Below are positions 33,390 through 42,646 of a stretch of 64,000 bases of DNA, piece after piece. The stretch lies in assembly GCF_024609245.1 (NCBI RefSeq), contig NZ_JANJYH010000007.1, forward strand, positions 97,530 through 161,529, given 5' to 3'. The first letter of the stretch is position 1. Each line of letters begins with the position of its first letter. Made by a program: the position numbers and the translations under genes. The notes under the pieces were generated by a model. That model was not told the origin of the DNA, did no database searches, and saw only the letters and a list, made by a program, of their open reading frames with translations. This DNA is from Haloarchaeobius sp. FL176 (GTDB taxonomy: Archaea > Halobacteriota > Halobacteria > Halobacteriales > Natrialbaceae).

Positions 33390-34136
33390 TCACCGTGGGG
33401 CGGGAATCTCGACGTCGATTACCGTCACCCTGATGACGACGATGTCGGCCGAACAGCCATACTCGCCGGCGTTATACGTCCAGCCGTTGTCGACGAGGTA
33501 GCGGTCCCAGGCGTCCCCGAACTCGCTGTCCGCCACCGAGAGGTTGACGCTCTCGGCGTTCGCGCTGCTGCGCTGTGCGCTGTACAGCACTGTGGAACGG
33601 TTGGCACGAGCCTTGATCTGGACGTTCCCGTCCCCGCTCTGGGACGTGACGTCGTCCGCTCTGAGGACGACGAGCGAGACGACCGCGCGGCCGCCCTCGC
33701 AGAGGAAGGAGGGCTCGTTGATCATCGCCGAGGCGTCGCCGTCCTGACGGAACACGCCGCCGTTCCCGTAGCCGATGGTGGTGCCGTCGGCCGTGTACAG
33801 GAGCGAGCCCGTAGTGTTGGTCCCGTTCCAGAGTGACGTTCCCCCCGAGTCCCGCACACTGATGTTGAACTCGCTCTCCCGACTCAGCTGGATGGTGCCA
33901 CCCCTGAGCCTGAGTTCGCCGTTGCGGGCGACAGCGCGGCCCTCCTCCACGTCGTCGAACACCGACGAGAACGCGTCGAACGCGCGGGCGGCGTTCGTCT
34001 TCTGTTCGGACTCCTGGAAGTCGCTCAGGCTGCTGAACCCGACGCTGTAGACGAGTCCGACCGACGTGATGATGATGGAGAAGACGAGGACGAACGCGAG
34101 CACGTCGCTCACCGAGCGGTCGTCGCGAACGGTCAT
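33390..34136 (-). CDS. Pilin-like protein, DUF7289 type (pilus operon)
   Basis: The 248-residue product has an N-terminal hydrophobic helix after DDRSVSDVLAFVLVFSIIITSVGLVYS, an arrangement like class III or pseudo-pilins but without a clear processing Gly before it. The ectodomain is beta-rich with N-glycosylation sites and two spaced Cys (SFLCEG; YGCSAD). It is the last gene of the operon and overlaps the preceding one by four bases. Family number recalled. Role: minor pilin or pilus assembly factor, inferred from context. Confidence 0.7.
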   Translation of the reverse strand: MTVRDDRSVSDVLAFVLVFSIIITSVGLVYSVGFSSLSDFQESEQKTNAARAFDAFSSVFDDVEEGRAVARNGELRLRGGTIQLSRESEFNISVRDSGGTSLWNGTNTTGSLLYTADGTTIGYGNGGVFRQDGDASAMINEPSFLCEGGRAVVSLVVLRADDVTSQSGDGNVQIKARANRSTVLYSAQRSSANAESVNLSVADSEFGDAWDRYLVDNGWTYNAGEYGCSADIVVIRVTVIDVEIPAPR

Positions 34137-34669
34137 ACGCGCACCTCCGAGACCCGCCGGACCGACGGCGGAGCCAGTGCGGGTGGCCGCTGCCCACTGA
34201 TACTGATCGTCGAGCCGTCGTAGACGACGAAGAAGTCACCGCCGCTGACGCTGCTCGCCGTGATCGGTTCCGTGCTCCGGAACGGGACGATGATCTGCAC
34301 GTTGGCCTGTGGCGACTCCATCACGAGACAGGCGACGTCCGAATCGCTCTGGTACGTCCCGCACTCCGGAGCGGACGTCCCGTACAGGGAGACCGCGTAT
34401 CCGGAACCCGACACCTGTGGCGGGTGGTTGGTCTGCAGGACCATGTTCCCGGTCGTACCGCCGGCCTCGTGACCGACGTTCGCGATGTCCTCGGCCATCC
34501 GGTTCCCCAGCGTCCTGAGCTCGGTCTGTGCCGCTCCAGTCTTCCGGTCCTCGAGCAGGCCGCTCGCGCCGAGGAGCAACCCCGCGACGAGGACCGTCGT
34601 GATGGCGATGGTCAGGATGTGCGTCAGTGCGATGGAGACACCGCGGTCGTCGGTCGGTTGTCGTATCAT
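34133..34669 (-). CDS. Pilin-like protein, DUF7266 type (pilus operon)
   Basis: The 178-residue product begins DDRGVSIALTHILTIAITTVLVAGLLLGAS, a single N-terminal membrane helix, then an ectodomain of about 140 residues with two Cys (ECGTY, VACLV). It overlaps genes on both sides by four bases (ATGA). No catalytic motif. Probably a minor pilin. Confidence 0.7.
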   Translation of the reverse strand: MIRQPTDDRGVSIALTHILTIAITTVLVAGLLLGASGLLEDRKTGAAQTELRTLGNRMAEDIANVGHEAGGTTGNMVLQTNHPPQVSGSGYAVSLYGTSAPECGTYQSDSDVACLVMESPQANVQIIVPFRSTEPITASSVSGGDFFVVYDGSTISISGQRPPALAPPSVRRVSEVRV

Positions 34670-35682
34670 CGTGTGCTGTTGTAGACGGGGACGGTGACTG
34701 TTCGCGTGTACGATGCAGTCGGCGAGCCGTACTCGATGTCGACACCAGCCCCCCAGACGATGTAGCTGTAGTTCGGAGCGGCGGCGGCCGGTGCGCCGAC
34801 GCTGTCGAACGCAGTCGTGCTCAGATGGGCGTCGTACTGCCCGGTGACGTTACCGGCGTCACGGAACTTCACCTTGTAGCCGTCGGTTCCTGGGACGAAC
34901 GCCATGTCGTCCGTGAACTCGAACGTGCAGGACGTGCCCTCGATGGAGCCGTTCAGCATGTCGACATCGAACGTCGACCCGACGGCGAGGTCGTCACAGC
35001 CCGCTGGTACACTTCCGGTCCCGTCCTCCCAACCTGAAGGGGCCGTGCCCGAACCGGCGTCGACGTAGACGTCGAGACTCCCAGAGTCGTTGACGAACCG
35101 GACGACACGCCAGAACTCGCCACTTGATGCATCCCCGCCGAGCGCGGCGAGGTGGAACGCGTCATCGGGAGTCGTTTCGAGGGAGTCCCGTTCGAGCGTC
35201 ATCTCGAACCGACCGACATCGGAGTAGGTACTGCCGGTCGGAGTCAGGCTCCAGTTCCCCTGGTTGCTCCTATTCTCGAAGTTCGCGGTCGTGTCCTGGT
35301 ACACACGGACGCCGTAGTCCGTCGCCGGTTCGGTCGCGTTGAACGAGATGTTCGCGACGACCGGGCTAGACTGGGCGTTGAGTTCTTGCCAAACGGCACT
35401 CAGGTTGCTGACGTTGCTCTCGACGGCGGCTCCTGCACCAGGTGCTTTGGAGGAGAAGGTCCCGTCGTTCACCCGATATGCCACTCCGGCGACACTGTCA
35501 CCGCCGGCGTGTCGCACTTGTTCGGCCTGGTTCACCGACGAGACGGTCCCAGTCGAGTCGACGTTCTCGGCGTACAGGCTCGTGTTGAACACGACGACGA
35601 TACCGAGCACGATGAACGCGATTGCGAGCGCTCCGACGAGGACGATCTGCGCACGCGAGGGATCTTCGTCCAGTCTCACCAT
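34666..35682 (-). CDS. Pilin-like protein, DUF7261 type (pilus operon)
   Basis: The 338-residue product begins with a short acidic lead and the helix AQIVLVGALAIAFIVLGIVVVFN, followed by a long Ser/Thr/Val-rich ectodomain with a Cys pair (GCDDLA, TSCTFEF). Several NxS/T sites suggest surface glycosylation. It overlaps the upstream gene by seven bases and the downstream gene by four. Largest of the pilin-like set. Confidence 0.7.
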   Translation of the reverse strand: MVRLDEDPSRAQIVLVGALAIAFIVLGIVVVFNTSLYAENVDSTGTVSSVNQAEQVRHAGGDSVAGVAYRVNDGTFSSKAPGAGAAVESNVSNLSAVWQELNAQSSPVVANISFNATEPATDYGVRVYQDTTANFENRSNQGNWSLTPTGSTYSDVGRFEMTLERDSLETTPDDAFHLAALGGDASSGEFWRVVRFVNDSGSLDVYVDAGSGTAPSGWEDGTGSVPAGCDDLAVGSTFDVDMLNGSIEGTSCTFEFTDDMAFVPGTDGYKVKFRDAGNVTGQYDAHLSTTAFDSVGAPAAAAPNYSYIVWGAGVDIEYGSPTASYTRTVTVPVYNSTR

Positions 35683-36317
35683 ACGACCACCCGGATGACG
35701 ACCACGTTGTAGATGGGGCTGTCCTCGAACTCGTCGGCCTCCGGAATGGGGAAGAAGACGCTATCGTCGTCGTACGCGTCACCGAGGGTGGGACAGTCAG
35801 GGTGGCATCGCGTGCCGATGATGCGCTGGTCGTCGTACAACGTGACGGTGTAGGTCGTCGACACTGCCGGCGCGTTGGGGGATCCGCGGTTGACCATCGC
35901 CACCTCATCCGTGCTGCTTCCGTTGCGGTAGGAGACGACGATGTTGTACTCCTGCTCCTGTTCGCCGAACGTCTCGTTCAGCATGCTGCCGAACTGGGTC
36001 CCGTCCGCGTCACACGTCGTGACGTTCGGGGGCGGATCCACGCCGTACCCACGGTCTTCCGACTGTCCCTCCACAAAGTACGGTTGGGAAGTGTTGTTCC
36101 AGTACCGGACATGACAGGAGAGGTCGCCGTCGTCGGCGCTGATTATCATGATGTCGTTCGCGGATGTCCGGAGCTGTTCCTGGATGTCGAGACTCACCGA
36201 CCCCGACGTCGTCGGGAGGATGACGACCGACTGGAACGCGAAGAGGATGGCCGTCAGTAGCAGTATCGACCCGATGAACCCTTCCAACGTGTACGCCTGT
36301 GACCTGTCGTCGTTCAT
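35676..36317 (-). CDS. Pilin-like protein, DUF7288 type (pilus operon)
   Basis: The 213-residue product starts MNDDRSQAYTLEGFIGSILLLTAILFAFQSVV, the closest in this set to a classical type IV pilin N-terminus (TLEGF, with Glu before the helix). The ectodomain has four Cys (SCHVR, TTCDAD, TRCHPDC). It follows the DUF7287-type gene by four bases. Minor pilin assignment is by context. Confidence 0.7.
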   Translation of the reverse strand: MNDDRSQAYTLEGFIGSILLLTAILFAFQSVVILPTTSGSVSLDIQEQLRTSANDIMIISADDGDLSCHVRYWNNTSQPYFVEGQSEDRGYGVDPPPNVTTCDADGTQFGSMLNETFGEQEQEYNIVVSYRNGSSTDEVAMVNRGSPNAPAVSTTYTVTLYDDQRIIGTRCHPDCPTLGDAYDDDSVFFPIPEADEFEDSPIYNVVVIRVVVW

Positions 36318-36321
36318 CGTA

Positions 36322-36855
36322 TCACCACACTCGGACCACCAGTACGCATTGGGCGTCGCACACCCCGCCCGAGACGAGAATCACCCTCGTCGTCGAGGCA
36401 GCCGGCGTCTGTGAGCGGTAGTCGTCGCCCGCAGTCGCGTCGGTGCTCCCGACCACGGCCATCGACCGTATACCCCCCTCGCTGACGTTCATCACGGTAA
36501 CGTTGATATCAGCCGACGCGCGCAACCCGAAGTACTCACGGAGTTCGTCCTCGTCGTTGCGGAGGGGTGTTCCGTCACCGTCGAAATCGGCGTTCAACCA
36601 CGTCTCCAGCTGGGTCGCGTTCAGCGTCCGCGGCTCGCCGTCGACGCCGAAGTCGTTGATCATCGTCCCGGCGACGCGGTCGGACTTGGCAGTGATGTCG
36701 TCTCCGACCGGCGACCCGAACGGACTCAGGAGCGTCGGCAGGAAGCCGAACGTGAACCCGACCGTCAGCAGGAAGACGCTGATGCCGACCGCGAAGTCCT
36801 GCGTCGTCTGCCCTCGATCCGAGCCGCGTTGCATGGTGTTTCCCGTCGTCTTCAT
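36322..36855 (-). CDS. Pilin-like protein, DUF7287 type (pilus operon)
   Basis: From ATG 36855 the 177-residue product reads MKTTGNTMQRGSDRGQTTQDFAVGI with a membrane helix (VFLLTVGFTFGFLPTLL), then an ectodomain ending in CDAQCVLVVRVW. ATG 36855 lies five bases after the pilC stop, so the longer reading frame that would overlap pilC is not needed. QTTQDFAVG just before the helix recalls the conserved start of this family. Confidence 0.7.
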   Translation of the reverse strand: MKTTGNTMQRGSDRGQTTQDFAVGISVFLLTVGFTFGFLPTLLSPFGSPVGDDITAKSDRVAGTMINDFGVDGEPRTLNATQLETWLNADFDGDGTPLRNDEDELREYFGLRASADINVTVMNVSEGGIRSMAVVGSTDATAGDDYRSQTPAASTTRVILVSGGVCDAQCVLVVRVW

Positions 36856-36860
36856 CGTTC

Positions 36861-38912
36861 TCACGCTACCGCCGCCCACACGACGAGTGCGATGGTCATC
36901 AGCACGAGGACGAACTTCATCCCGCTCATGATGTCGGCGTCGCGGATGTAGCCCGCGATGAGTCCCGACAGGAGCGCCTGCATCGTCACCGCGTGGAAGA
37001 ACAGCAGCGAGAGCCGCCCGGTGTTGATGCTGGAGCCGAGGCTCGCGGTGCCAGCCGAACTACCACCGCCCCCGCCGCCGCTGGCGTCGTTCAGCCCGGT
37101 CAGAACGTCGAGGAACTGCGTCTTCAGGATGGCCATGACCGCGAGGAGCGTCAGGTACGTCATCAGGATGATGACGACCTGCATCCGGGTGCGGGACTTG
37201 CGCTCGCGCTCGATGTCGTCCTGGTTCTCCGACGCCTGCGCCGCAGTCGTCAGCACGTCCGTGATCTGACTGGAGGCCTCCTGCGCCTTCGAGATGAGCT
37301 TGACCGTCCGCGCCATGCGCGGGATGTGGTACTTGTTGTTGAACTCGACGAGCGCGTGTTTCAGGCTCATCCCGTAGTTGACCTTCGCGTGCATCGTCTC
37401 GAACTCCGTCGCCATCTTCCCGCTCGTCGTCTCGGAGACCGTCCGGAGCGACTCGAGTAGCGTCTGGCCGGTGTCGTTCGCGCTCGACAGTTTCCGCAGG
37501 TTGTCGGAGATGCTGTTCGTAATGACGCTGCGCGACCGGACGTTCCACTCGCGGAACACCGCGAGCGGCAGGACCACGATGTAGGTCGGCATGTAGACGT
37601 ACATGAACGTCCCCCAGACCGGCTGGTCGATCATCCCGTCCCAGGATGTCGGGACCGCACCCGACACCATCGCGACGACCGTGATCACGAGCACCAGCGG
37701 CACCGTCAACGCCATCGTGTACAGCGGGTTGTCCCGGAAGAAGAGGTGTGGTTCTTTGAGCACCTGCATCGTCTCGTAGGTCCCCTCCTTGTTTTTGATG
37801 CGGTCGAACATCGAGAACTCGCCCGTGTACTCCTCGACGAGGCCGAGATTCAGCACGCCCGACCCCTTCTGGACGGAGAGTCGGTCGTCGGCGTCGGCAG
37901 GGTTGAGGTAGCCGTCGCCCGGCTCGTCTTTCTTGACCGTGGAGACGAGGACGAGGAAGCCAGCACCGGTCATCGGGATGAGTCCGTACACCGTCGCGTA
38001 CAGCATCATCGGGTCCGCTTCGCCCAGCATCCGCATGATGACCAGGATGATGATGAGCAGCAGTGGGAACAGCGACAGCGTCATGTACATCTCGCCGAAC
38101 AGCTCCAGCGTCTCCAGGGTCATCTCCTGTTGCTGCTTGGCGGTCCGCATGTGCTTGTCCTTCTTGTCTTTCAGGAAGTTCTCCATGTCACCGCCGGAGT
38201 TGACGATGGAGAGCATGTCCGTGAGGAACTGCGCGACCTCGTCGCTCGGGGTCTCCATCGCCTGATTCCGGATCGCCGTCCGGTAGTCCGTGTCGAAGTA
38301 CTCGGTCTCCTGGACGATGGACTGGAACTCCTTCGCCACCTCGCCGTAGGTGTCCTCGGCCTTCGCCATCGCCTCGAGGATCTCCAGCTGGTTCAGCCCG
38401 CCGACCGAGAGCGCGTACATGAACGACACTGCGTCCGTCAGCAGCATGTTGATCTCGCGCTTGCGCGCCGAGGCACGGGAGTAGGGAACCGCAACGAGTG
38501 CACCGAACCCCATCGCGAAGCCGATCGACCCGAGGAATAGGCCGGTCACGACGACCAGGGCTGGCACCTTGACCGCGTTGATCAAGTCGACGACCGCCTG
38601 GTTCGGAATCGTCGCGCCGAGGATGTTGTCCGTCGGTACGATACCCGTCATGAACAGCAGGTAGCCGATGACGGTCCCGAGTGCCCACAGCGCACCGCCC
38701 GAGAGCACGCCGATGCCCAGCGAGCGGGAGAGATACATCTCGACGGTGTCGGCCATCCGGGCCTGCGCGAGCTTCGTCTCCACGTCGGCGACGAAGTCGG
38801 AGTTCTCGTCGAACAGCCGCTCGTACAGCGGGTAGAACATGTCCCCGAGCGAGTCGGTGGAGGCGTCGAACCCGCTGCTCTCACCTGCGTCGGTCCGGGA
38901 CTGGAGGCTCAT
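36861..38912 (-). CDS. pilC: Type IV pilus platform protein (T2SS F / TadC-like)
   Basis: The 683-residue membrane protein has two repeats of the T2SSF domain, each with a soluble helical bundle (GGLNQLEILEAMAKAEDTYG; SANDTGQTLLESLRTVSE) followed by membrane helices. About nine hydrophobic segments occur in total. It anchors the pilus and couples to the ATPase encoded just upstream (ATGA overlap). The doubled layout matches haloarchaeal PilC proteins. Confidence 0.88.
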   Translation of the reverse strand: MSLQSRTDAGESSGFDASTDSLGDMFYPLYERLFDENSDFVADVETKLAQARMADTVEMYLSRSLGIGVLSGGALWALGTVIGYLLFMTGIVPTDNILGATIPNQAVVDLINAVKVPALVVVTGLFLGSIGFAMGFGALVAVPYSRASARKREINMLLTDAVSFMYALSVGGLNQLEILEAMAKAEDTYGEVAKEFQSIVQETEYFDTDYRTAIRNQAMETPSDEVAQFLTDMLSIVNSGGDMENFLKDKKDKHMRTAKQQQEMTLETLELFGEMYMTLSLFPLLLIIILVIMRMLGEADPMMLYATVYGLIPMTGAGFLVLVSTVKKDEPGDGYLNPADADDRLSVQKGSGVLNLGLVEEYTGEFSMFDRIKNKEGTYETMQVLKEPHLFFRDNPLYTMALTVPLVLVITVVAMVSGAVPTSWDGMIDQPVWGTFMYVYMPTYIVVLPLAVFREWNVRSRSVITNSISDNLRKLSSANDTGQTLLESLRTVSETTSGKMATEFETMHAKVNYGMSLKHALVEFNNKYHIPRMARTVKLISKAQEASSQITDVLTTAAQASENQDDIERERKSRTRMQVVIILMTYLTLLAVMAILKTQFLDVLTGLNDASGGGGGGSSAGTASLGSSINTGRLSLLFFHAVTMQALLSGLIAGYIRDADIMSGMKFVLVLMTIALVVWAAVA

Positions 38913-41900
38913 TCCGCATCACCGGTGCCGCGCTCCTCGTCCTCGGTGTCGTCGAAGACGCTTTCCTCACTGTCCGCTTCGTCCTCCTCGTCATCTGAGG
39001 CACCGAAGATGCTGTCTTCGTCGTCGGTGTCGTCGCCGTCGTCGAACATCCCACCGTCTTCATCTGCAGCGTCATCGACGCTGGAGCCGAACATCCCGGC
39101 ATCGTCCTCGTCGGATTCGGCGTCGTCACTACCGCTGAAGATGCCACCACTCTCGTCACCGAAGATGGAGTCGACTTCCTCGTCGTCCTCCTCGAAGAAC
39201 TGCTCGTCCTCCCCGCCGAAGAACGCCGCTTCGTCGTCGATGGGGCCGGACTCGTCGGCTTCACCGGCTGCGTCTGCGTCGGAGTCAACAGTTGCCGCCG
39301 CATCTCCGTCTGCGTCGGCGCCCGCTGTCGCATCCGAACCTTCGTCACCGACGGTGGCCGCGTCGTCGGTTGGCTCCTCGTCAGTCGGAGTCGATGCGTC
39401 CTCGACCGACGCCTCGGTCGTGTCGGACTCGCCCTGGCCTGGTTCTGCCGTGTCCGCAGGCGACCCGGCGTCGAACATCGACTCGCCACCGGAGTCGTCG
39501 GTATCCGAGAATATCGGCTCGTCGGCGTCGTCGTCGCCGTCGAACGCCTGCTCGTCCTCGCCTTCGTCCAGTGCCGGGAACTCCGCGCTCACGTCGCTCG
39601 CGCTCTCGTCGAGTTCCGGCGTCTCGGTGCCGGAATCGGTCGCGGTCGCGCCGTCGGCCGCCGGTGCCTCGTCGGACGAGTCGTCGGTCGTCGTCTCGTC
39701 CCCGGCGCTCGCTCCCGCCTCGAGTTCCGGCGTTCCCTCCGGTGCCGGCTCGGTGCCGCCGGCCGCGGCAGCCTCCGTCTCCGCGTCGCCGGTATCGTCC
39801 GAGGTCGAACCCGCACCGAAGCCGGCGTCCTCGCCGAAGTCGAAGCCGTCGCCCTCGTCGCTCAGCCAGGACGGACCCTCCTCGACCTCCTCGTCCGTGC
39901 CGGAGAACGAGAAGTCCTCGCCGTCGTCGTCGTCGAGGTCGAACGGGTCTCCGTCGTCGCCGACGGAGCCACCGAAGTCGAAGTCGTCGCCCGGCTCCGC
40001 CTCGACCTCGGCTGCCTCTTCCTCCATCCCCGAGCCTGAGATGGCGGACTCGATGCCGAGACCACTCAGTTCCTTGTCACGGTACTCCTCGAACAGGGAC
40101 TCCTCCGCGCGTTCGAGGATGTCTTGCGCGAGGTTGTACGTCTCGTCGTCGGGGTCCGGCCGAGGGACGAGCTCCTCGTCCTCGGGGTCGACGTCGATGT
40201 AGACGGACTCCATCTCGCGCAGGTCTTCGAGGCTCTCCTCGAGCTTCCCGTTCGCGATGAGTGCGAGGATGGTCTCGGGGTCGTTGACGAACGCCTGCAC
40301 GGTCGCCGCGACCTCGACGTACTTGCTGAGCCCGTTCTTGATGAGGTAGGCGAGAATCACCTGGCGCTGGAACAGCTCGTTCTCCAGCCGCTCGCGGTTC
40401 CAGCCACGGTCGAACTCGATCTCCTCGAGGGTGTTCGACTCGCCCATCTTGAGGAACTCGTCGGTCTCCGCCTGCCACTGGTAGACGTCCTGAACGTTGA
40501 TCTCGTCGTTCTCGGCGTCGTAGTGGTTTATCTCCGTGATGTTACGGTTCCGGCGGACCTTGTTGCCGCTCACACGCGTCTGGGTCTGGATTGACACCAG
40601 GTCCAGCGCGGTGAACATCGTCTTCGAGACGTTGATGGGGTCCGTGGTGAACCGCTTCAGGACCTCGCCAACTGAGTCCGCGTGGAACGTGGTGTACGTG
40701 GTGTGACCGGTCGACATGACCTGGAACAGCGTCCGGCCCTCCTCACCACGGATCTCACCCATGACGATGTAGTCGGGGCGCTGGCGCAGTGCGGCCTCCA
40801 GCAGGTCGAACTCGTCGACGTCACCCTGGCTGTCCTCGCTGAACGAGGGACGGGTGACGCTGGCGATCCAGTTGCGCTGTGGCAGCTCGACCTCGCGGGT
40901 GTCCTCGATGGAGACGATCTTCGAGTTCGAGGGGATGAACAGGGAGATCGCGTTCAGGCTCGTCGTCTTCCCGGACGCCGTCCCGCCGGCGAAGATGAGC
41001 GACTTGTGGTTCTCGATGCAGAGCCAGAGGAACGCCATCTCGTCCAGCGAGAAGGTGTTCCAGTTGATGAGGTCGATCGGGGTGAACGGGACGTCGTTGA
41101 ACTGACGGATGGTGTAGTTCGTCCCGTGGTCGGACACCTCGCGGCCGAGCGTGAGCTGGGCACGCGAGCCGTCCGGCAGGGTCGCGTCGACCTGTGGCCG
41201 CCGCTTCGAGATACCCTTGCCGGACCGCTGGGCCAGCTTCACCACGAAGTCGTCCAGCTCGTGGTGTCCGTGGAAGATGTTGGAGATGATCTGTTCGTAA
41301 CCGCTGTGGTAGACGAACACCGGGGAGTTGTGCCCGTTACAGGAGATGTCCTCTACGTTGATGTCGTGCTTGATGGGGTCGATGCGCTCGTAACCGATGA
41401 AGTTCCGTTTCAGCAGGTACAGCAGCTTCTCGACCTGGTACTCGTTGAGCGTGTCCGCGTCCTCGGCGACGATGACCGGCTCCGGCCGTGCCTTGATGCC
41501 GTCGAGTTCCTCCGCCGTGGGTTCATCGTCTTCCTGTTCGGTGTCGGGGCCCTCCTCCGCGGTGTCGAACATCTGGCGGATCTGTTGGACGATGCCGCCC
41601 GCGCCGCCTGACGAACCGCGTCCGCGTGTCGTCCCCGAGAACAGGTCGTAGCGCCGCAGCAACCGCTTGGTCTCGCGGTCGATGACCTCCCGCCGGGCGT
41701 CCTCGTCGCCCTCCACGGTGACCTCGTCGTCGGAGTACTTGATGGCCGTCCGGAGCTTGCCGGACATGAACTCCTGGAGGTCGTCCTCGATCTCGTTCAT
41801 GTACGGCTCGACCGCGTAGTACTTCTTCTCGTTCTCTTTCTCGGAGTGGAAGATGATGACGAACGCGTAGGGTTTGTTCACCCAGTAGCGTTCCTCCTCG

Positions 41901-42646
41901 CGGAAGTGGAGCTTCTTCTCCCGCGGCACCGCCTTCTCGAGGTCGTACCGGTTGGCGACGGTCGTGTTGCCCGCGTCGGTCGAGAAGAACTCGTCCTCGT
42001 CCTCGTGTGTGATGTTGACAGTCCGATCCTCGACGAGGTCGTCGAGCTCCTGTGCGAAGTCGTCGGCCTGACTGAGGATGCCCTCGGTGTCCTCGGCCTC
42101 GAAGCCGAGGTACTCCTCCTCGTCGAACTCGACCTTCTCGCCGGCCGAGTCCGTGGGAATGGAACCGTCTTCGTAGTGGTACTCCCACTTGAAGTGCTCC
42201 CAGGTCCACTCGTCCTTGACGACCGGCGTGGTCGCAGGGTCGCAGTACGCGGCGAACTCCTGCCAGAGCCGCTTCCCGTTCGCGCCCGCGTAGTCGGTGA
42301 TTCTCTCCGTCAGTTCGTCCGGGTGATAGCCCAGGTACACCTCGGGATCGAACTCGACCTCGTCCCACGCCGAGCCGTGCGGTGCCGTTGCCACTTCGCC
42401 CTCGCTGTTGCCCAGTCCGAGGCGCTCTGAGTCCTCCGTCGTCTGTCGGTTGACGCCAGCGTACAGCGCCGAGACTTCGTTCTCGTACCCGTATTCCTCC
42501 ATGAAGTCCCGCCACGTGTACTCGCCCACTCTGGTGTCCGAGCCCTCGACCGGACGTTCAGGGGGGCCGTCACCCGACGTAGAGGCCGATTCATCAGTCC
42601 CCTCGAACTGATTCGCCTCGGAACCGTCGGCGTCGTTAACAGCCAT
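38909..42646 (-). CDS. pilB: Type IV pilus assembly ATPase with long acidic Phe-motif tail
   Basis: The 1245-residue product has an N-terminal region (1-430), then the T2SSE ATPase core: Walker A GGTASGKT at 554-561, Walker B DYIVMGEIRGEE near 625-636 and the His box STGHTTYTTFHAD near 645-657. From about residue 872 to the end lies an extremely acidic, low-complexity tail of roughly 370 residues, with repeated hydrophobic-Phe spots (IFSD, MFDA, SIFG, GIFSG, GMFGS, GMFDD, SIFGA, SVFDD). Family members without such a tail are 500-900 residues. First gene of the operon, promoter upstream of 42646. Confidence 0.88.
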   Translation of the reverse strand: MAVNDADGSEANQFEGTDESASTSGDGPPERPVEGSDTRVGEYTWRDFMEEYGYENEVSALYAGVNRQTTEDSERLGLGNSEGEVATAPHGSAWDEVEFDPEVYLGYHPDELTERITDYAGANGKRLWQEFAAYCDPATTPVVKDEWTWEHFKWEYHYEDGSIPTDSAGEKVEFDEEEYLGFEAEDTEGILSQADDFAQELDDLVEDRTVNITHEDEDEFFSTDAGNTTVANRYDLEKAVPREKKLHFREEERYWVNKPYAFVIIFHSEKENEKKYYAVEPYMNEIEDDLQEFMSGKLRTAIKYSDDEVTVEGDEDARREVIDRETKRLLRRYDLFSGTTRGRGSSGGAGGIVQQIRQMFDTAEEGPDTEQEDDEPTAEELDGIKARPEPVIVAEDADTLNEYQVEKLLYLLKRNFIGYERIDPIKHDINVEDISCNGHNSPVFVYHSGYEQIISNIFHGHHELDDFVVKLAQRSGKGISKRRPQVDATLPDGSRAQLTLGREVSDHGTNYTIRQFNDVPFTPIDLINWNTFSLDEMAFLWLCIENHKSLIFAGGTASGKTTSLNAISLFIPSNSKIVSIEDTREVELPQRNWIASVTRPSFSEDSQGDVDEFDLLEAALRQRPDYIVMGEIRGEEGRTLFQVMSTGHTTYTTFHADSVGEVLKRFTTDPINVSKTMFTALDLVSIQTQTRVSGNKVRRNRNITEINHYDAENDEINVQDVYQWQAETDEFLKMGESNTLEEIEFDRGWNRERLENELFQRQVILAYLIKNGLSKYVEVAATVQAFVNDPETILALIANGKLEESLEDLREMESVYIDVDPEDEELVPRPDPDDETYNLAQDILERAEESLFEEYRDKELSGLGIESAISGSGMEEEAAEVEAEPGDDFDFGGSVGDDGDPFDLDDDDGEDFSFSGTDEEVEEGPSWLSDEGDGFDFGEDAGFGAGSTSDDTGDAETEAAAAGGTEPAPEGTPELEAGASAGDETTTDDSSDEAPAADGATATDSGTETPELDESASDVSAEFPALDEGEDEQAFDGDDDADEPIFSDTDDSGGESMFDAGSPADTAEPGQGESDTTEASVEDASTPTDEEPTDDAATVGDEGSDATAGADADGDAAATVDSDADAAGEADESGPIDDEAAFFGGEDEQFFEEDDEEVDSIFGDESGGIFSGSDDAESDEDDAGMFGSSVDDAADEDGGMFDDGDDTDDEDSIFGASDDEEDEADSEESVFDDTEDEERGTGDAE

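Noticed and set aside
38925..40202. 425-codon Ser/Pro-rich frame antisense to the pilus ATPase tail
   Set aside because: Complement of Asp/Glu codons yields Ser/Arg runs; no start context or neighbour supports it.
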